Assembly (NCBI GenBank): GCA_020720345.1
Contig: DYOT01000019.1
Span: forward strand, 1-13,723
Direction of reading: 5' to 3'
DNA: 13,723 bases
Source: Candidatus Caenarcanum sp.
GTDB taxonomy: Bacteria; Cyanobacteriota; Vampirovibrionia; Gastranaerophilales; UBA9971
This document shows, in pieces, positions 1-6,753 of the stretch. The notes beneath the pieces were generated by a model. It searched no databases. It was not told where the DNA came from and saw only the letters and a list, made by a program, of their open reading frames with translations. Both the position numbers and the translations under genes were made by a program. Numbering within the stretch: position 1 is the stretch's first letter; every line of letters starts with the position of its first letter.

Positions 1-24
1 CACTTAAAGACTATAAACTTTTCT

Positions 25-55
25 GGATAGACCCTAAAACGAGTTCAGGGTGACA
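25..55 (-). repeat. Short dispersed-type hairpin repeat
   Basis: Read on the minus strand this begins TGTCACCCTGAACTCG and ends TTTTAGGGTCTATCC. ACCCT (31-35 on the plus strand) pairs with AGGGT (47-51), extended by a G-U and two A-T pairs around a five-base loop. The same end sequences, with compensated changes in the stem (CC/GG to TT/AA), frame the insert inside bioA at 1063-1164. That argues for a repeat family rather than a chance hairpin. From memory, similar TGTCAYYCTGAACTYG palindromes are scattered in several bacterial genomes; I could not search. It lies just downstream of the minus-strand gene at 77-652 and could also act as a weak 3'-end hairpin. Confidence 0.55.
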
Positions 56-76
56 TTATTGATTTTCTATTATTAT

Positions 77-652
77 TTAAGGCAGTTTAATTGTACGAAA
101 TTTAAATCCTTCTTTTTCAAGAATTTTTCTTACGTTTCTCAAGTTTTTAGCGGTATAACTATCTATAAGCCTGACTATCTCTTCCACCTTTTGATCTATA
201 GTCATTTTTAATGAGTTGCCTATGCGTTTAATAGCTTCTTTTTCAGTTTCTTCCTGACCTTTACTCAGATTTTTATCATATTCCTTCAATTTGTTGAGCA
301 ATTTAAATTTTTTGAATATGCCCATTTTGGGTATTTCAACTAAGGCACAATATCCATCTTCTGATAATGCTCGAACTTCTTGAAAACCTTGTTCTATACC
401 ATGAAACATATCATTTAGAGATAAACTCAACGTGTTTTTCTTTGCTTTCGGATGATTATGGGTCAATGTTTTATCATTTGGGAAGAAAATTTTATACCAA
501 CGAGGTTTAGTGTCTACATGACTTTCATTTCCTATAAATCCTCTTTGTTTTCCGTTTTTATTTATGGCAACAGCATATTCTACCGGTTTTTTCATAATTT
601 CTCTTTCAACCGGAATTAAAGCTAGTCTTATAGTAGTGTTGGAAATATTCAT
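77..652 (-). CDS. Hypothetical protein with JAMM/RadC-like HNHP...SxxD motif
   Basis: A 191-residue protein. The only recognisable signature is T-H-N-H-P at residues 64-68 followed by S78-x-x-D81. This resembles the metal-binding H-x-H-x(7-10)-S-x-x-D core of JAB/JAMM domains such as RadC; the loop is about three residues longer than in RadC. A preceding strand with E25 (VEYAVAI) could supply the upstream glutamate. Similar THNHP domains also occur, to my knowledge, at the C-terminus of phage head-morphogenesis proteins and in toxin-like proteins. The C-terminal half (about 115-185) is charged and helical, rich in K and E. The gene stands alone, divergent from bioA. The start at 652 has only a poor ribosome site; Met20 is a possible alternative. 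Function unknown: a metalloprotease-like fold is inferred, activity is not shown. Confidence 0.6.
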   Translation of the reverse strand: MNISNTTIRLALIPVEREIMKKPVEYAVAINKNGKQRGFIGNESHVDTKPRWYKIFFPNDKTLTHNHPKAKKNTLSLSLNDMFHGIEQGFQEVRALSEDGYCALVEIPKMGIFKKFKLLNKLKEYDKNLSKGQEETEKEAIKRIGNSLKMTIDQKVEEIVRLIDSYTAKNLRNVRKILEKEGFKFRTIKLP

Positions 653-744
653 AAAGTTTTCTTTATTTGCAAAACAATATATTTATTAATGTTCCTGATA
701 AAATAAAATTGCTAAAAAACAGGAAATATTAATTTTTATTAAAT

Positions 745-2202
745 ATGAACAACTACGAAGACCTTGTAAAAAAAGACCTGAAATATATCTGGCATCCTTT
801 TACACAGATGAAAGATTACGAAACTGACGAGCCTGTTATCATAGACAGGGGCAAAGGCGTTTATCTGTGGGATAAAAAAGGCAATAAATACATTGACGGG
901 ATTTCTTCATGGTGGGTGAATACTCTCGGTCACTCGCATCCACGCCTTAATGAAGCTTTAAGAAAGCAGTCAGAGAAAATAGAACATGTTTTACTGGCGG
1001 GATTTTCACATGAGCCTGCAATAGAACTTGCTGAAAGGCTTGTTAATCTGGTTAATAAAAATTGTCATTCTGAACTTGCGGATTACGAGCTGAGGCTGCA
1101 AGGGGAGCTTTGCTTCCCTGAAATGCCGTTAAGGGCGAGTAACCAAGGTGATTCAGAATCTAATTCCTCTAAGATAACAAAGGTTTTTTACTCTGATAAC
1201 GGCTCTACTGCTGTGGAAGTTGCGCTCAAAATGGCTTATCAATACTGGCTGCAAAGCGGATTTCCGAAGAAAAACAAATTTATATCCCTTAAAAATTCTT
1301 ATCATGGAGACACTCTCGGTGCTGTTTCAGTAGGCGGGGTTGATGTTTATCATAAAATATACAAACCGCTGCTGTTTGAAGTATTTCAGGCGGATTCTCC
1401 ATATTGTTACAGATGCCCTGCAAATTGCGAACAAAATTCATGCCATATAGAATGCTTGAATTCCGTAGAAAAAATTCTCGAAAAATATGCCGAAGAAATA
1501 GCAGGAATAATAATAGAACCTCTTGTTCAGGCCGCCGGAGGCATGATTATTTACCCTGCGGAATATCTAGTCAAACTTAGAAAGCTTTGCGATAAGTATA
1601 ATATTCTTCTTATAGACGACGAAGTTGCAATGGGCTTTGGCAGGACAGGTAAAATGTTTGCATACGAACACGCAAATATTGTTCCCGACTTGATATGTTT
1701 AGCAAAAGGCATAACAGCCGGTTATCTTCCCCTTTCTGTAACAATGACAACAGATAAAATTTATCAGGCTTTTTATGATGATTATGACAGGATGAAAACT
1801 TTCTTTCACGGGCACAGCTTTACAGGAAATCCTCTTGCGGCAGCTGTAGCGGTAGAAAATCTTAAAATATTTGAAGAAGAAAAAATAATTGAATCTCTTC
1901 AGCCTAAAATTAAAAAATTAAAATCATCGCTGGAAAAATTTAGAAACATTGACTGCATTGGCGATATAAGACATATTGGGATGATTGGCGCTGTAGAAAT
2001 TGTAAAAAATAAAGCCACAAAAGAACCTTACGCTTTTGAAGAAAGAATCGGACTTAAAATATATAAGGAAGCCCTGAAAAGAGGGGCAATTATCAGACCT
2101 TTAGGCAGTGTAATTTATTTTATGCCGCCTTATGTGATAACAGAAGAAGAAATAGATAATTTAACAGATATAGCTGTGCAATCCATAAAGTCTGTTTTAT
2201 GA
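745..2202 (+). CDS. bioA: Adenosylmethionine-8-amino-7-oxononanoate aminotransferase, with in-frame palindromic insert
   Basis: BioA is a PLP class III aminotransferase. It uses S-adenosylmethionine to convert 7-keto-8-aminopelargonate to 7,8-diaminopelargonate in biotin synthesis (cytosol). Visible signatures: YIWHPFTQM near residues 14-22; DGISSWWVNTLGHSHP (51-66); YSDNGSTAVEVALKM (149-163); YHGDTLGA (186-193); the cofactor aspartate in LLIDDEVAMGFGRTG (D292); the Schiff-base lysine K321 in LAKGITAGYLPLS; and FFHGHSFTGNPL (353-364). The protein is 485 residues against about 430-450 for the family. The excess is explained by roughly residues 107-140, which replace a short loop before the KVFYSDNGS strand and are encoded by a palindromic repeat. 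All catalytic motifs are intact and the frame is preserved, so the enzyme is probably functional. No bioB, bioD or bioF is nearby. The start has no clear Shine-Dalgarno sequence. Confidence 0.93.
   Translation: MNNYEDLVKKDLKYIWHPFTQMKDYETDEPVIIDRGKGVYLWDKKGNKYIDGISSWWVNTLGHSHPRLNEALRKQSEKIEHVLLAGFSHEPAIELAERLVNLVNKNCHSELADYELRLQGELCFPEMPLRASNQGDSESNSSKITKVFYSDNGSTAVEVALKMAYQYWLQSGFPKKNKFISLKNSYHGDTLGAVSVGGVDVYHKIYKPLLFEVFQADSPYCYRCPANCEQNSCHIECLNSVEKILEKYAEEIAGIIIEPLVQAAGGMIIYPAEYLVKLRKLCDKYNILLIDDEVAMGFGRTGKMFAYEHANIVPDLICLAKGITAGYLPLSVTMTTDKIYQAFYDDYDRMKTFFHGHSFTGNPLAAAVAVENLKIFEEEKIIESLQPKIKKLKSSLEKFRNIDCIGDIRHIGMIGAVEIVKNKATKEPYAFEERIGLKIYKEALKRGAIIRPLGSVIYFMPPYVITEEEIDNLTDIAVQSIKSVL
1063..1164 (+). 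repeat. Palindromic selfish-type element inserted in frame in bioA
   Basis: The segment begins TGTCATTCTGAACTTG and ends near TTCAGAATCTA. The outer arms ATTCTGAA (1067-1074) and TTCAGAAT (1152-1159) are exact inverted repeats. Inside are GGATTAC (1080-1086) against GTAACC (1139-1144), which pair with one bulge. The core is a near-perfect hairpin: AGGGGAGC (1101-1108), loop TTT, GCTTCCCT (1112-1119), eight pairs including one G-U. The interior 1079-1150 is about 55% GC by hand count, well above its surroundings. It contributes 34 codons with no stop and is absent from BioA as I know the family. Its ends match the intergenic hairpin at 25-55. It resembles Rickettsia palindromic elements in behaviour; homology to them is not claimed. 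Confidence 0.7.
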
Positions 2203-2235
2203 TATAATTCCACTAAAATAATCGGAGTAAATTAT

Positions 2236-2718
2236 ATGGGAAATATTTTAAAAACCTCAGTTATTTTAAGTGCTATTGTCGGTTTTGCCGCCGGAATTCT
2301 GCTTTTAATTCCGTTTCTTACCCCGCTTATTTTTTTTATGCTGTTTATTGCAATTGGCGCAGGCATAATAATATATCTTAAAAAAAAGGATCTTGTCGGA
2401 TTTTTGACAGTTCAGGACGGAGTTTTTATCGGTGCAGTTTCGGGTTTTATCTCACTGGTGGCGGCATCTGTTGTATGCCTTCCGGTTTGGTTTCTAATAG
2501 ACCTGTTTTTTGGCAAACATCCGTATAAATTTGACATGATAGGCTCTCCTATGGTTGCCAGTTATAATTTAATTTTTATACTTATGATGGTATTTTTTGT
2601 TGCCCTGTTAAGCGCTGTTTTTAATGCATTTTCCGGTATGGTTGCTGCTTATATATATGAGAAAGTTGAATACAGACCTTTTGAACTGCCTCACTTTGAA
2701 ATTGAACAGGACGAATAA
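2236..2718 (+). CDS. Small polytopic membrane protein, family unknown
   Basis: 160 residues, strongly hydrophobic. Probable transmembrane segments are at about 7-25, 29-48, 65-92 and 109-141 (the last two long enough to bend or to hold two spans). A basic loop KKKD at 49-52 lies between the second and third. The acidic C-terminus (HFEIEQDE) suggests a soluble tail. ALAxxF-like small residues (FNAFSGMVAAY at 129-139) suggest helix packing. There is no catalytic motif I recognise. It lies 33 bases after bioA with a GGAG site at 2224-2227 and is probably co-transcribed with it. This could hint at a transport role, but nothing in the sequence demonstrates one. I do not recognise the family. Confidence 0.75.
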   Translation: MGNILKTSVILSAIVGFAAGILLLIPFLTPLIFFMLFIAIGAGIIIYLKKKDLVGFLTVQDGVFIGAVSGFISLVAASVVCLPVWFLIDLFFGKHPYKFDMIGSPMVASYNLIFILMMVFFVALLSAVFNAFSGMVAAYIYEKVEYRPFELPHFEIEQDE

Positions 2719-2852
2719 TAGATTATTTATAACATTTTGTTGTATTCCTTAATAAAACAGTACAAGAATTTTTAATATTCATGCAGAAATTGACCTGTAG
2801 CCTCTAATTATGTTAAAAATGAATAAAGAAATATTTGAAATCGGAAGAGAAT

Positions 2853-4661
2853 ATGGTGATGTTTAATATTATGCAGAATACAGATTCTTCAAAACTGAAA
2901 ACCCACTGGTGTGGGCAACTTTCAGAAAATGAAACCACTAATAAAGTGAGTGTAGCAGGTTGGGTTTCTACTGTAAGAGACCTTGGCGGAATTATATTCG
3001 TGGAGCTCAGGGACAGAAGCGGAATAATTCAGCTTGTTGCTGACCCTATAAAAAATACTGAAATTCACAAGGTTTTCCAGCAGCTTAAAAGTGAATATGT
3101 AATAACAGTTTCAGGAATCCTTACTCAAAGACCTCAGGATACTTCTAATCCTAATTTAGCTACAGGAAGTGTTGAAATTTATCCTGATACTGTAGAGATT
3201 TTAAGCGAATCTGAAACGCCTCCGTTCATAATAGACGAAGAACAGGAAATCAATGAGGATTTGCGCCTTAAATACAGATATCTTGATTTAAGAAGACCAA
3301 AAATTCTTAATAATATGCTGTTAAGGCACAAAATTACAACAAATATAAGAAATTACATGAATTCGCATGAATTTATAGAAGTTGAAACACCTATATTGAT
3401 TAAAACCACTCCTGAAGGGGCAAGGGATTATCTTGTTCCAAGCCGTGTTCAGCCTAATAAATTTTATGCTTTGCCGCAGTCGCCGCAAATTTTTAAACAG
3501 TTATTAATGGTTGGCGGTATCGAAAGATATTATCAGATTGCAAAATGCTTCCGTGATGAGGATTTAAGAGCCGACAGACAGCCGGAATTTACACAGGTGG
3601 ACATAGAAATGTCTTTTGTCAATCAGGAAGACATAATTTCTTTAACAGAAGGGCTTGTCGTTGAAGCGTTTAAGGCGGCGGGCGTTGAAGTTTCTGCGCC
3701 TTTCCCGAGATTATGCTATAAAGAAGCTATGGGAGCTTATGGCTCTGACAAGCCTGATACAAGATTTGACCTTAAACTCTTTGATATAAGCGATATAATG
3801 GAAAAAAGCTCTTTTGAAGCTTTTGCCGAGCAGGTAAAAAAGGGCGGAAGCGTTAGAGCAATTTGCGTGCAGGGGATAGCAGATTATAGCCGCAAAGATA
3901 TGGATGATATAAGGAATCTTGCAGTTTCTTTCGGGGCAAAAGGTCTTGCATGGATTACTTATAATATGGACGGAACCATTAAATCACCGATATTAAAGTT
4001 TTTAAGCGATGAAGAATCAGCTATAATCCAGAAAAGAGCAAACGCAAATCCCGGTGATATTGTTTTTCTTGTTGCAGACAAAAATAAAACTGTTTTTGAC
4101 GTTTTAGGAAGATTAAGGCTTCATTTTGGCGAAAAATTAAACCTGATTGATGTTGCAAAACATAATCTATTATGGGTTCTTGACTTTCCTATGTTTGAAA
4201 AAGACGACGAAACAAATGCCCTTGCAGCTGTTCATCATCCTTTTACTTCTCCAAATCCTGAAGATGCAGCATTATTAGAAACAGAACCTGAAAAATGCCG
4301 TGCTTATGCCTATGACATAATTTATAACGGCAATGAGCTTGGCGGCGGCAGCGTCAGAATTCACAGTTCAGAGCTTCAGAAAAAAGTTTTCGGCTTGCTG
4401 GGACTTTCGGAAGAAGAAATTCAGGAAAAATTCGGCTTTATGATAAACGCTTTCAAATATGGCACACCGCCTCATGGTGGTATTGCGCTTGGTCTTGACA
4501 GGCTTGTCGCACTTCTTGCAAAGGCAAATTCAATAAGGGAAGTTATAGCTTTCCCGAAAAACAGCCAGGCAAAATGCTTGATGACAGAAGCACCTGCGAA
4601 TGCATCTGAAGAGCAGCTCAGAGAACTGTATTTAAAGCTGGTTGAACTTAAAAAGAAATAG
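2853..4661 (+). CDS. aspS: Aspartyl-tRNA synthetase
   Basis: Class IIb synthetase charging tRNA-Asp with aspartate. An N-terminal OB-fold anticodon-binding domain includes VAGWVSTVRDLGGIIFVELRD. The catalytic core has LKYRYLDLRRP, the flexible-loop and substrate motif LPQSPQIFKQLLM, motif 2 FRDED (233-237) and motif 3 GGIALGLDR (542-550). A bacterial GAD-type insertion occupies the middle. About 603 residues, close to the usual 590. In non-discriminating bacterial enzymes the RDLGG position is often His; Leu here leans towards a discriminating enzyme, which is tentative. Start choice: a longer frame opens with TTG at 2835, but GGAAGAGA (2843-2850) lies inside it and better serves ATG 2853 or 2859. 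It overlaps no neighbour; the next gene follows three bases later. Confidence 0.95.
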   Translation: MVMFNIMQNTDSSKLKTHWCGQLSENETTNKVSVAGWVSTVRDLGGIIFVELRDRSGIIQLVADPIKNTEIHKVFQQLKSEYVITVSGILTQRPQDTSNPNLATGSVEIYPDTVEILSESETPPFIIDEEQEINEDLRLKYRYLDLRRPKILNNMLLRHKITTNIRNYMNSHEFIEVETPILIKTTPEGARDYLVPSRVQPNKFYALPQSPQIFKQLLMVGGIERYYQIAKCFRDEDLRADRQPEFTQVDIEMSFVNQEDIISLTEGLVVEAFKAAGVEVSAPFPRLCYKEAMGAYGSDKPDTRFDLKLFDISDIMEKSSFEAFAEQVKKGGSVRAICVQGIADYSRKDMDDIRNLAVSFGAKGLAWITYNMDGTIKSPILKFLSDEESAIIQKRANANPGDIVFLVADKNKTVFDVLGRLRLHFGEKLNLIDVAKHNLLWVLDFPMFEKDDETNALAAVHHPFTSPNPEDAALLETEPEKCRAYAYDIIYNGNELGGGSVRIHSSELQKKVFGLLGLSEEEIQEKFGFMINAFKYGTPPHGGIALGLDRLVALLAKANSIREVIAFPKNSQAKCLMTEAPANASEEQLRELYLKLVELKKK

Positions 4662-4664
4662 TAT

Positions 4665-5141
4665 ATGAAAAAACAAATAATCATAACATTAACAGTTGCT
4701 GGAATTATATTATCATTTGCAACAATAGCTATTTACGGGAAAAATAACAGGCAAGAAAGTCTATCAGGTGATGATTTAAATAATAACGGCATTCGCGATG
4801 ATATAGAAAATTATATTGACACAAAATTTTGTAATTCAATAAAGTTAAACGAAGGTTTGAAACAGTATGCTATATCAATACAAAAAGGGATTCTTTCAAC
4901 TAATGAACAGGAATCAATGCTTGCAGCTGATTCTTTAAGTCGCGCTATGGAATGCTTGCATTATATAGCACCGGATACTGACTATTGGAAAGATATTACA
5001 AGTCATTCAATAAATACTCCTGAAAGACTCAGGGCGTCGATGGCTCATGAGGCACGATTATCAGGAAAAGTTTTTTCTTCTCGACCTGTGCGGGAGTGGA
5101 AAACAAGCTGTAATTTTAATTCTGATAAATTAAAAGATTGA
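4665..5141 (+). CDS. Signal-anchored hypothetical protein with Ca-loop-like motif
   Basis: 158 residues. It starts MKK followed by a hydrophobic stretch (about 5-24), giving a signal peptide or an N-terminal membrane anchor; no lipobox cysteine is seen. Just after it lies DDLNNNGIRDDIENYID (about 36-52), a D-x-N-x-N-G-x-x-D-D pattern like the calcium loops of EF-hand, dockerin or thrombospondin type 3 repeats. The rest is predicted mostly helical, with three cysteines (in KFCNS, MECLH and TSCNF). An exported or periplasmic protein of unknown function is the reasonable reading. It begins three bases after aspS with no clear ribosome site, suggesting translational coupling, although the roles seem unrelated. 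Confidence 0.7.
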   Translation: MKKQIIITLTVAGIILSFATIAIYGKNNRQESLSGDDLNNNGIRDDIENYIDTKFCNSIKLNEGLKQYAISIQKGILSTNEQESMLAADSLSRAMECLHYIAPDTDYWKDITSHSINTPERLRASMAHEARLSGKVFSSRPVREWKTSCNFNSDKLKD

Positions 5142-5167
5142 AATTAATTTCAATAAGCCTTATACTG

Positions 5168-5195
5168 GTAATACCGTATTACGTAATGAGGTAAT
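5168..5195 (+). promoter_or_regulatory. Alternating-palindrome operator of the toxin-antitoxin pair
   Basis: GTAATAC (5168-5174), one base, then GTATTAC (5176-5182) is a perfect 15-base inverted repeat. Its right arm also forms a second perfect palindrome, ATTACGTAAT (5178-5187). A further GTAAT copy lies at 5191-5195. The Shine-Dalgarno GAGG (5188-5191) overlaps the end, and the antitoxin ATG is at 5199. MazE/AbrB-type antitoxins are known to repress their own operons at such overlapping palindromes, so autoregulation is inferred. Confidence 0.65.
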
Positions 5196-5198
5196 GCA

Positions 5199-5423
5199 AT
5201 GACTACGGCAAAATTAACTCAAAAATATCAGGCAACTATTCCGCAGGAAATCAGAAGGCTTTTAAACCTTGTAAAAGGTGACACAATATCGTTTGAAATA
5301 CTTAATGGCAAAGTCGTTATTAAAAAAATAAATCCTGTCGATATAGAATATACAAAAGCATTGGAATCTACTCTAAGCGAATGGGATAATCCCGAAGACG
5401 ATGAGGCTTATAATGATTTATAA
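5199..5423 (+). CDS. AbrB/MazE-type antitoxin
   Basis: 74 residues. The N-terminal half, with KLTQKYQATIPQEIRRLLNL then KGDTISFEILNGKVVIKK (to about 45), is the swapped-hairpin AbrB/MazE/SpoVT DNA-binding fold, with the hallmark Q-x-T-I-P-x-x-I/V-R-x-x-L-x-L-x-x-G-D. The acidic C-terminal tail (ESTLSEWDNPEDDEAYNDL) is typical of the part that wraps and neutralises a MazF-like toxin. The start is fixed by GAGG at 5188-5191, seven bases upstream. It overlaps the toxin start by 11 bases, the standard arrangement for coupled translation. Probably binds the palindromes just upstream. Confidence 0.88.
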   Translation: MTTAKLTQKYQATIPQEIRRLLNLVKGDTISFEILNGKVVIKKINPVDIEYTKALESTLSEWDNPEDDEAYNDL

Positions 5424-5745
5424 TAGTTGGGATACCGTCCTTGTGCCTTTTCCATTTACTGACAGGAAAGTTAACAAAAAAAGACCTGCTCTTGTTATTA
5501 ATAAACCTGATTATCAAATCAATACAGGACATCTTGTTTTGTTGATGATTACAAGTGCAAAAAATAGCAACTGGAATAACGATATAATCATTGACGATAT
5601 AAATAAAGCAGGCTTGCCAACAGCATCTGTAGTGCGTTTAAAAATTTTTAGTATTGATGAAAGATTTATAATAAAGCAATTAGGAATTTTATTTGAAAAA
5701 GACAGGCAGAATATTATACAGCAATTAAATAATATTTTAATTTAA
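5413..5745 (+). CDS. MazF/PemK-family mRNA interferase toxin
   Basis: 110 residues from ATG 5413. The family signature VLVPFPFTDxxxxKKRPALVI is present (about 9-29). R24 and T47 (LLMITSA) sit where the catalytic Arg and Thr/Ser of MazF lie, spaced as in the Bacillus enzyme, so an active sequence-specific endoribonuclease is expected. GAGG at 5403-5406, six bases before this ATG and inside the antitoxin gene, decides the start over the in-frame ATG at 5401. The neighbour upstream is its cognate AbrB-type antitoxin, and the pair forms a type II toxin-antitoxin module. The target sequence of the RNase cannot be read from the DNA. Confidence 0.88.
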   Translation: MIYNSWDTVLVPFPFTDRKVNKKRPALVINKPDYQINTGHLVLLMITSAKNSNWNNDIIIDDINKAGLPTASVVRLKIFSIDERFIIKQLGILFEKDRQNIIQQLNNILI

Positions 5746-5755
5746 TTGCATTAAA

Positions 5756-5928
5756 AAATCCCTAAACAGCCGACGTTTTGAAACCCGGTGTTCCACCAGG
5801 TGGGTGCTCCCCCGTATAGGTATTCGTTTCCTAATGCTTGTTAGGTATACGGCACTATACTTACCAGAGTAGAGCTCCCGCTTAAACATAAATGTAGGAT
5901 CAAAACTGAACGACTGCTCAGGGAATTT
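5756..5928 (+). ncRNA. ssrS: Probable 6S RNA
   Basis: A roughly 173-base rod in an otherwise gene-free gap (5746-6056). Closing stem: AAATCCCTAAACAG (5756-5769) with CTGCTCAGGGAATTT (5914-5928), one bulge and two mismatches, then CGTT (5774-5777) with AACG (5909-5912). A large open central bubble follows (about 5778-5797 against 5884-5908), with a possible small hairpin on its 3' side (5886-5895). Terminal helix: AGGTGGGTGCTC (5798-5809) with GAGCTCCCGCTT (5872-5883), 11 of 12 pairs allowing G-U. Apical stem: CCGTATA (5812-5818) with TATACGG (5846-5852), and CCTAA (5830-5834) with TTAGG (5841-5845). Stem, promoter-like bubble, stem and length match 6S RNA, which binds sigma70-RNA polymerase. 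T-rich tracts follow at 5940-5967. No protein frame fits. Confidence 0.65.
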
Positions 5929-6056
5929 TCAATAATTATATTTTTCCATATTTTTCTAAGTTTTTCCAGTCTTGACATTTTGGGATTTAAGGGCATTCAA
6001 TTTTTTATTAGCGTGTTTTTTATTGTATACTTAAAAAACCATCATAGGATAACAAA

Positions 6057-6644
6057 ATGACCATAATAAACTCAATAGATGTTAATGAGTGGATAAAAAA
6101 TAAACTCCGGCATAATGAAGAAAGATATCTTCATTCTCTTGGGGCGCAAGAGGCTGCAAAAAAGCTTGCTGCAGAATTTGGAGCGGATGTAGAAAAAGCA
6201 TCGATTGCGGCGCTTATTCATGACAACGCCAAATGTTATAAATATGAAGAACTTCTAAAAGTTATAGAAGAAAACAATTTTCCTGTAGAGGAGGTAATAA
6301 AAAACAATCGTAAAGTTGTTCATGCTTTTGTTGGCGCATGTCTTGCGCAGAAAGAGCTTGGCATTCAGGATGAAGATATAATTAACGCCATAATGTACCA
6401 TACTACAGGCAGAATTAATATGAGTCTGCTGGAAAAAGTTGTTTATCTGGCGGATAAAATAGAAATGAAAACAAGACCGCCGGAACAGATAAATAAAATT
6501 ACAAATGTTCTTGAAGAAACAAAAAATATGGATAAAGCAATGCTGATAAGCTTTGATATGACAATAAAAAGCCTGATTGACAGAAAGCTTTCCATAAGTA
6601 TAAAAACTATAGAAATTTGGAATGATCTTATAACTAAATCTTAA
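6057..6644 (+). CDS. yqeK: YqeK-type HD-domain Ap4A hydrolase
   Basis: 195 residues. HD-superfamily metal ligands appear in the expected order: H26 (RYLHSLGAQEAAKKLA), H55-D56 (AALIHDNAK), H89 (HAFVGA), H115 (MYHTTG) and D133 (VVYLADKIE). This layout is that of YqeK, shown in Gram-positive bacteria to cleave Ap4A symmetrically to two ADP with a di-iron centre. The usual partner rsfS is not next to it here. AGGAT at about 6043-6047 provides the ribosome site. A TATACT hexamer at 6026-6031 may be the -10 of its own promoter, with no convincing -35; a TTGACA at 5972-5977 is too far from it. Confidence 0.85.
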   Translation: MTIINSIDVNEWIKNKLRHNEERYLHSLGAQEAAKKLAAEFGADVEKASIAALIHDNAKCYKYEELLKVIEENNFPVEEVIKNNRKVVHAFVGACLAQKELGIQDEDIINAIMYHTTGRINMSLLEKVVYLADKIEMKTRPPEQINKITNVLEETKNMDKAMLISFDMTIKSLIDRKLSISIKTIEIWNDLITKS

Positions 6645-6683
6645 TGGATATAATGCTTATAATCTTAATTCCTAAAATAATAT

Positions 6684-6711
6684 TTGATTAGACTGAAAAA
6701 TCTAGTATAAT
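6684..6711 (+). promoter_or_regulatory. Sigma70-type promoter of the chemotaxis operon
   Basis: TTGATT (6684-6689), 16 bases, then a perfect TATAAT (6706-6711). It lies 42 bases before the cheA start and downstream of yqeK, so the che genes probably have their own transcript. The spacer contains TAGA...TCTA (6689-6704), a short imperfect inverted repeat that might be a regulator site. A sigma28-type flagellar promoter was not seen. Confidence 0.6.
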
Positions 6712-6753
6712 TTATTTAATATGTTGTAATAAATAGTTGGACAGAGGTGCGAG

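Noticed and set aside
2835..2852. TTG start giving a longer AspRS
   Set aside because: The purine-rich ribosome site GGAAGAGA lies inside this extension and fits ATG 2853 or 2859 better; the extra residues are not part of the OB-fold.
5401..5412. Earlier ATG for the MazF-type toxin
   Set aside because: GAGG at 5403-5406 overlaps this codon region and is correctly spaced for ATG 5413; the family begins near the WDxVLVPFPFT block.
5972..6031. TTGACA paired with TATACT as one promoter for yqeK
   Set aside because: The spacing is 48 bases, far beyond the usual 16-18. TTGACA could pair with TTCAAT at 5996-6001, but that -10 is poor.
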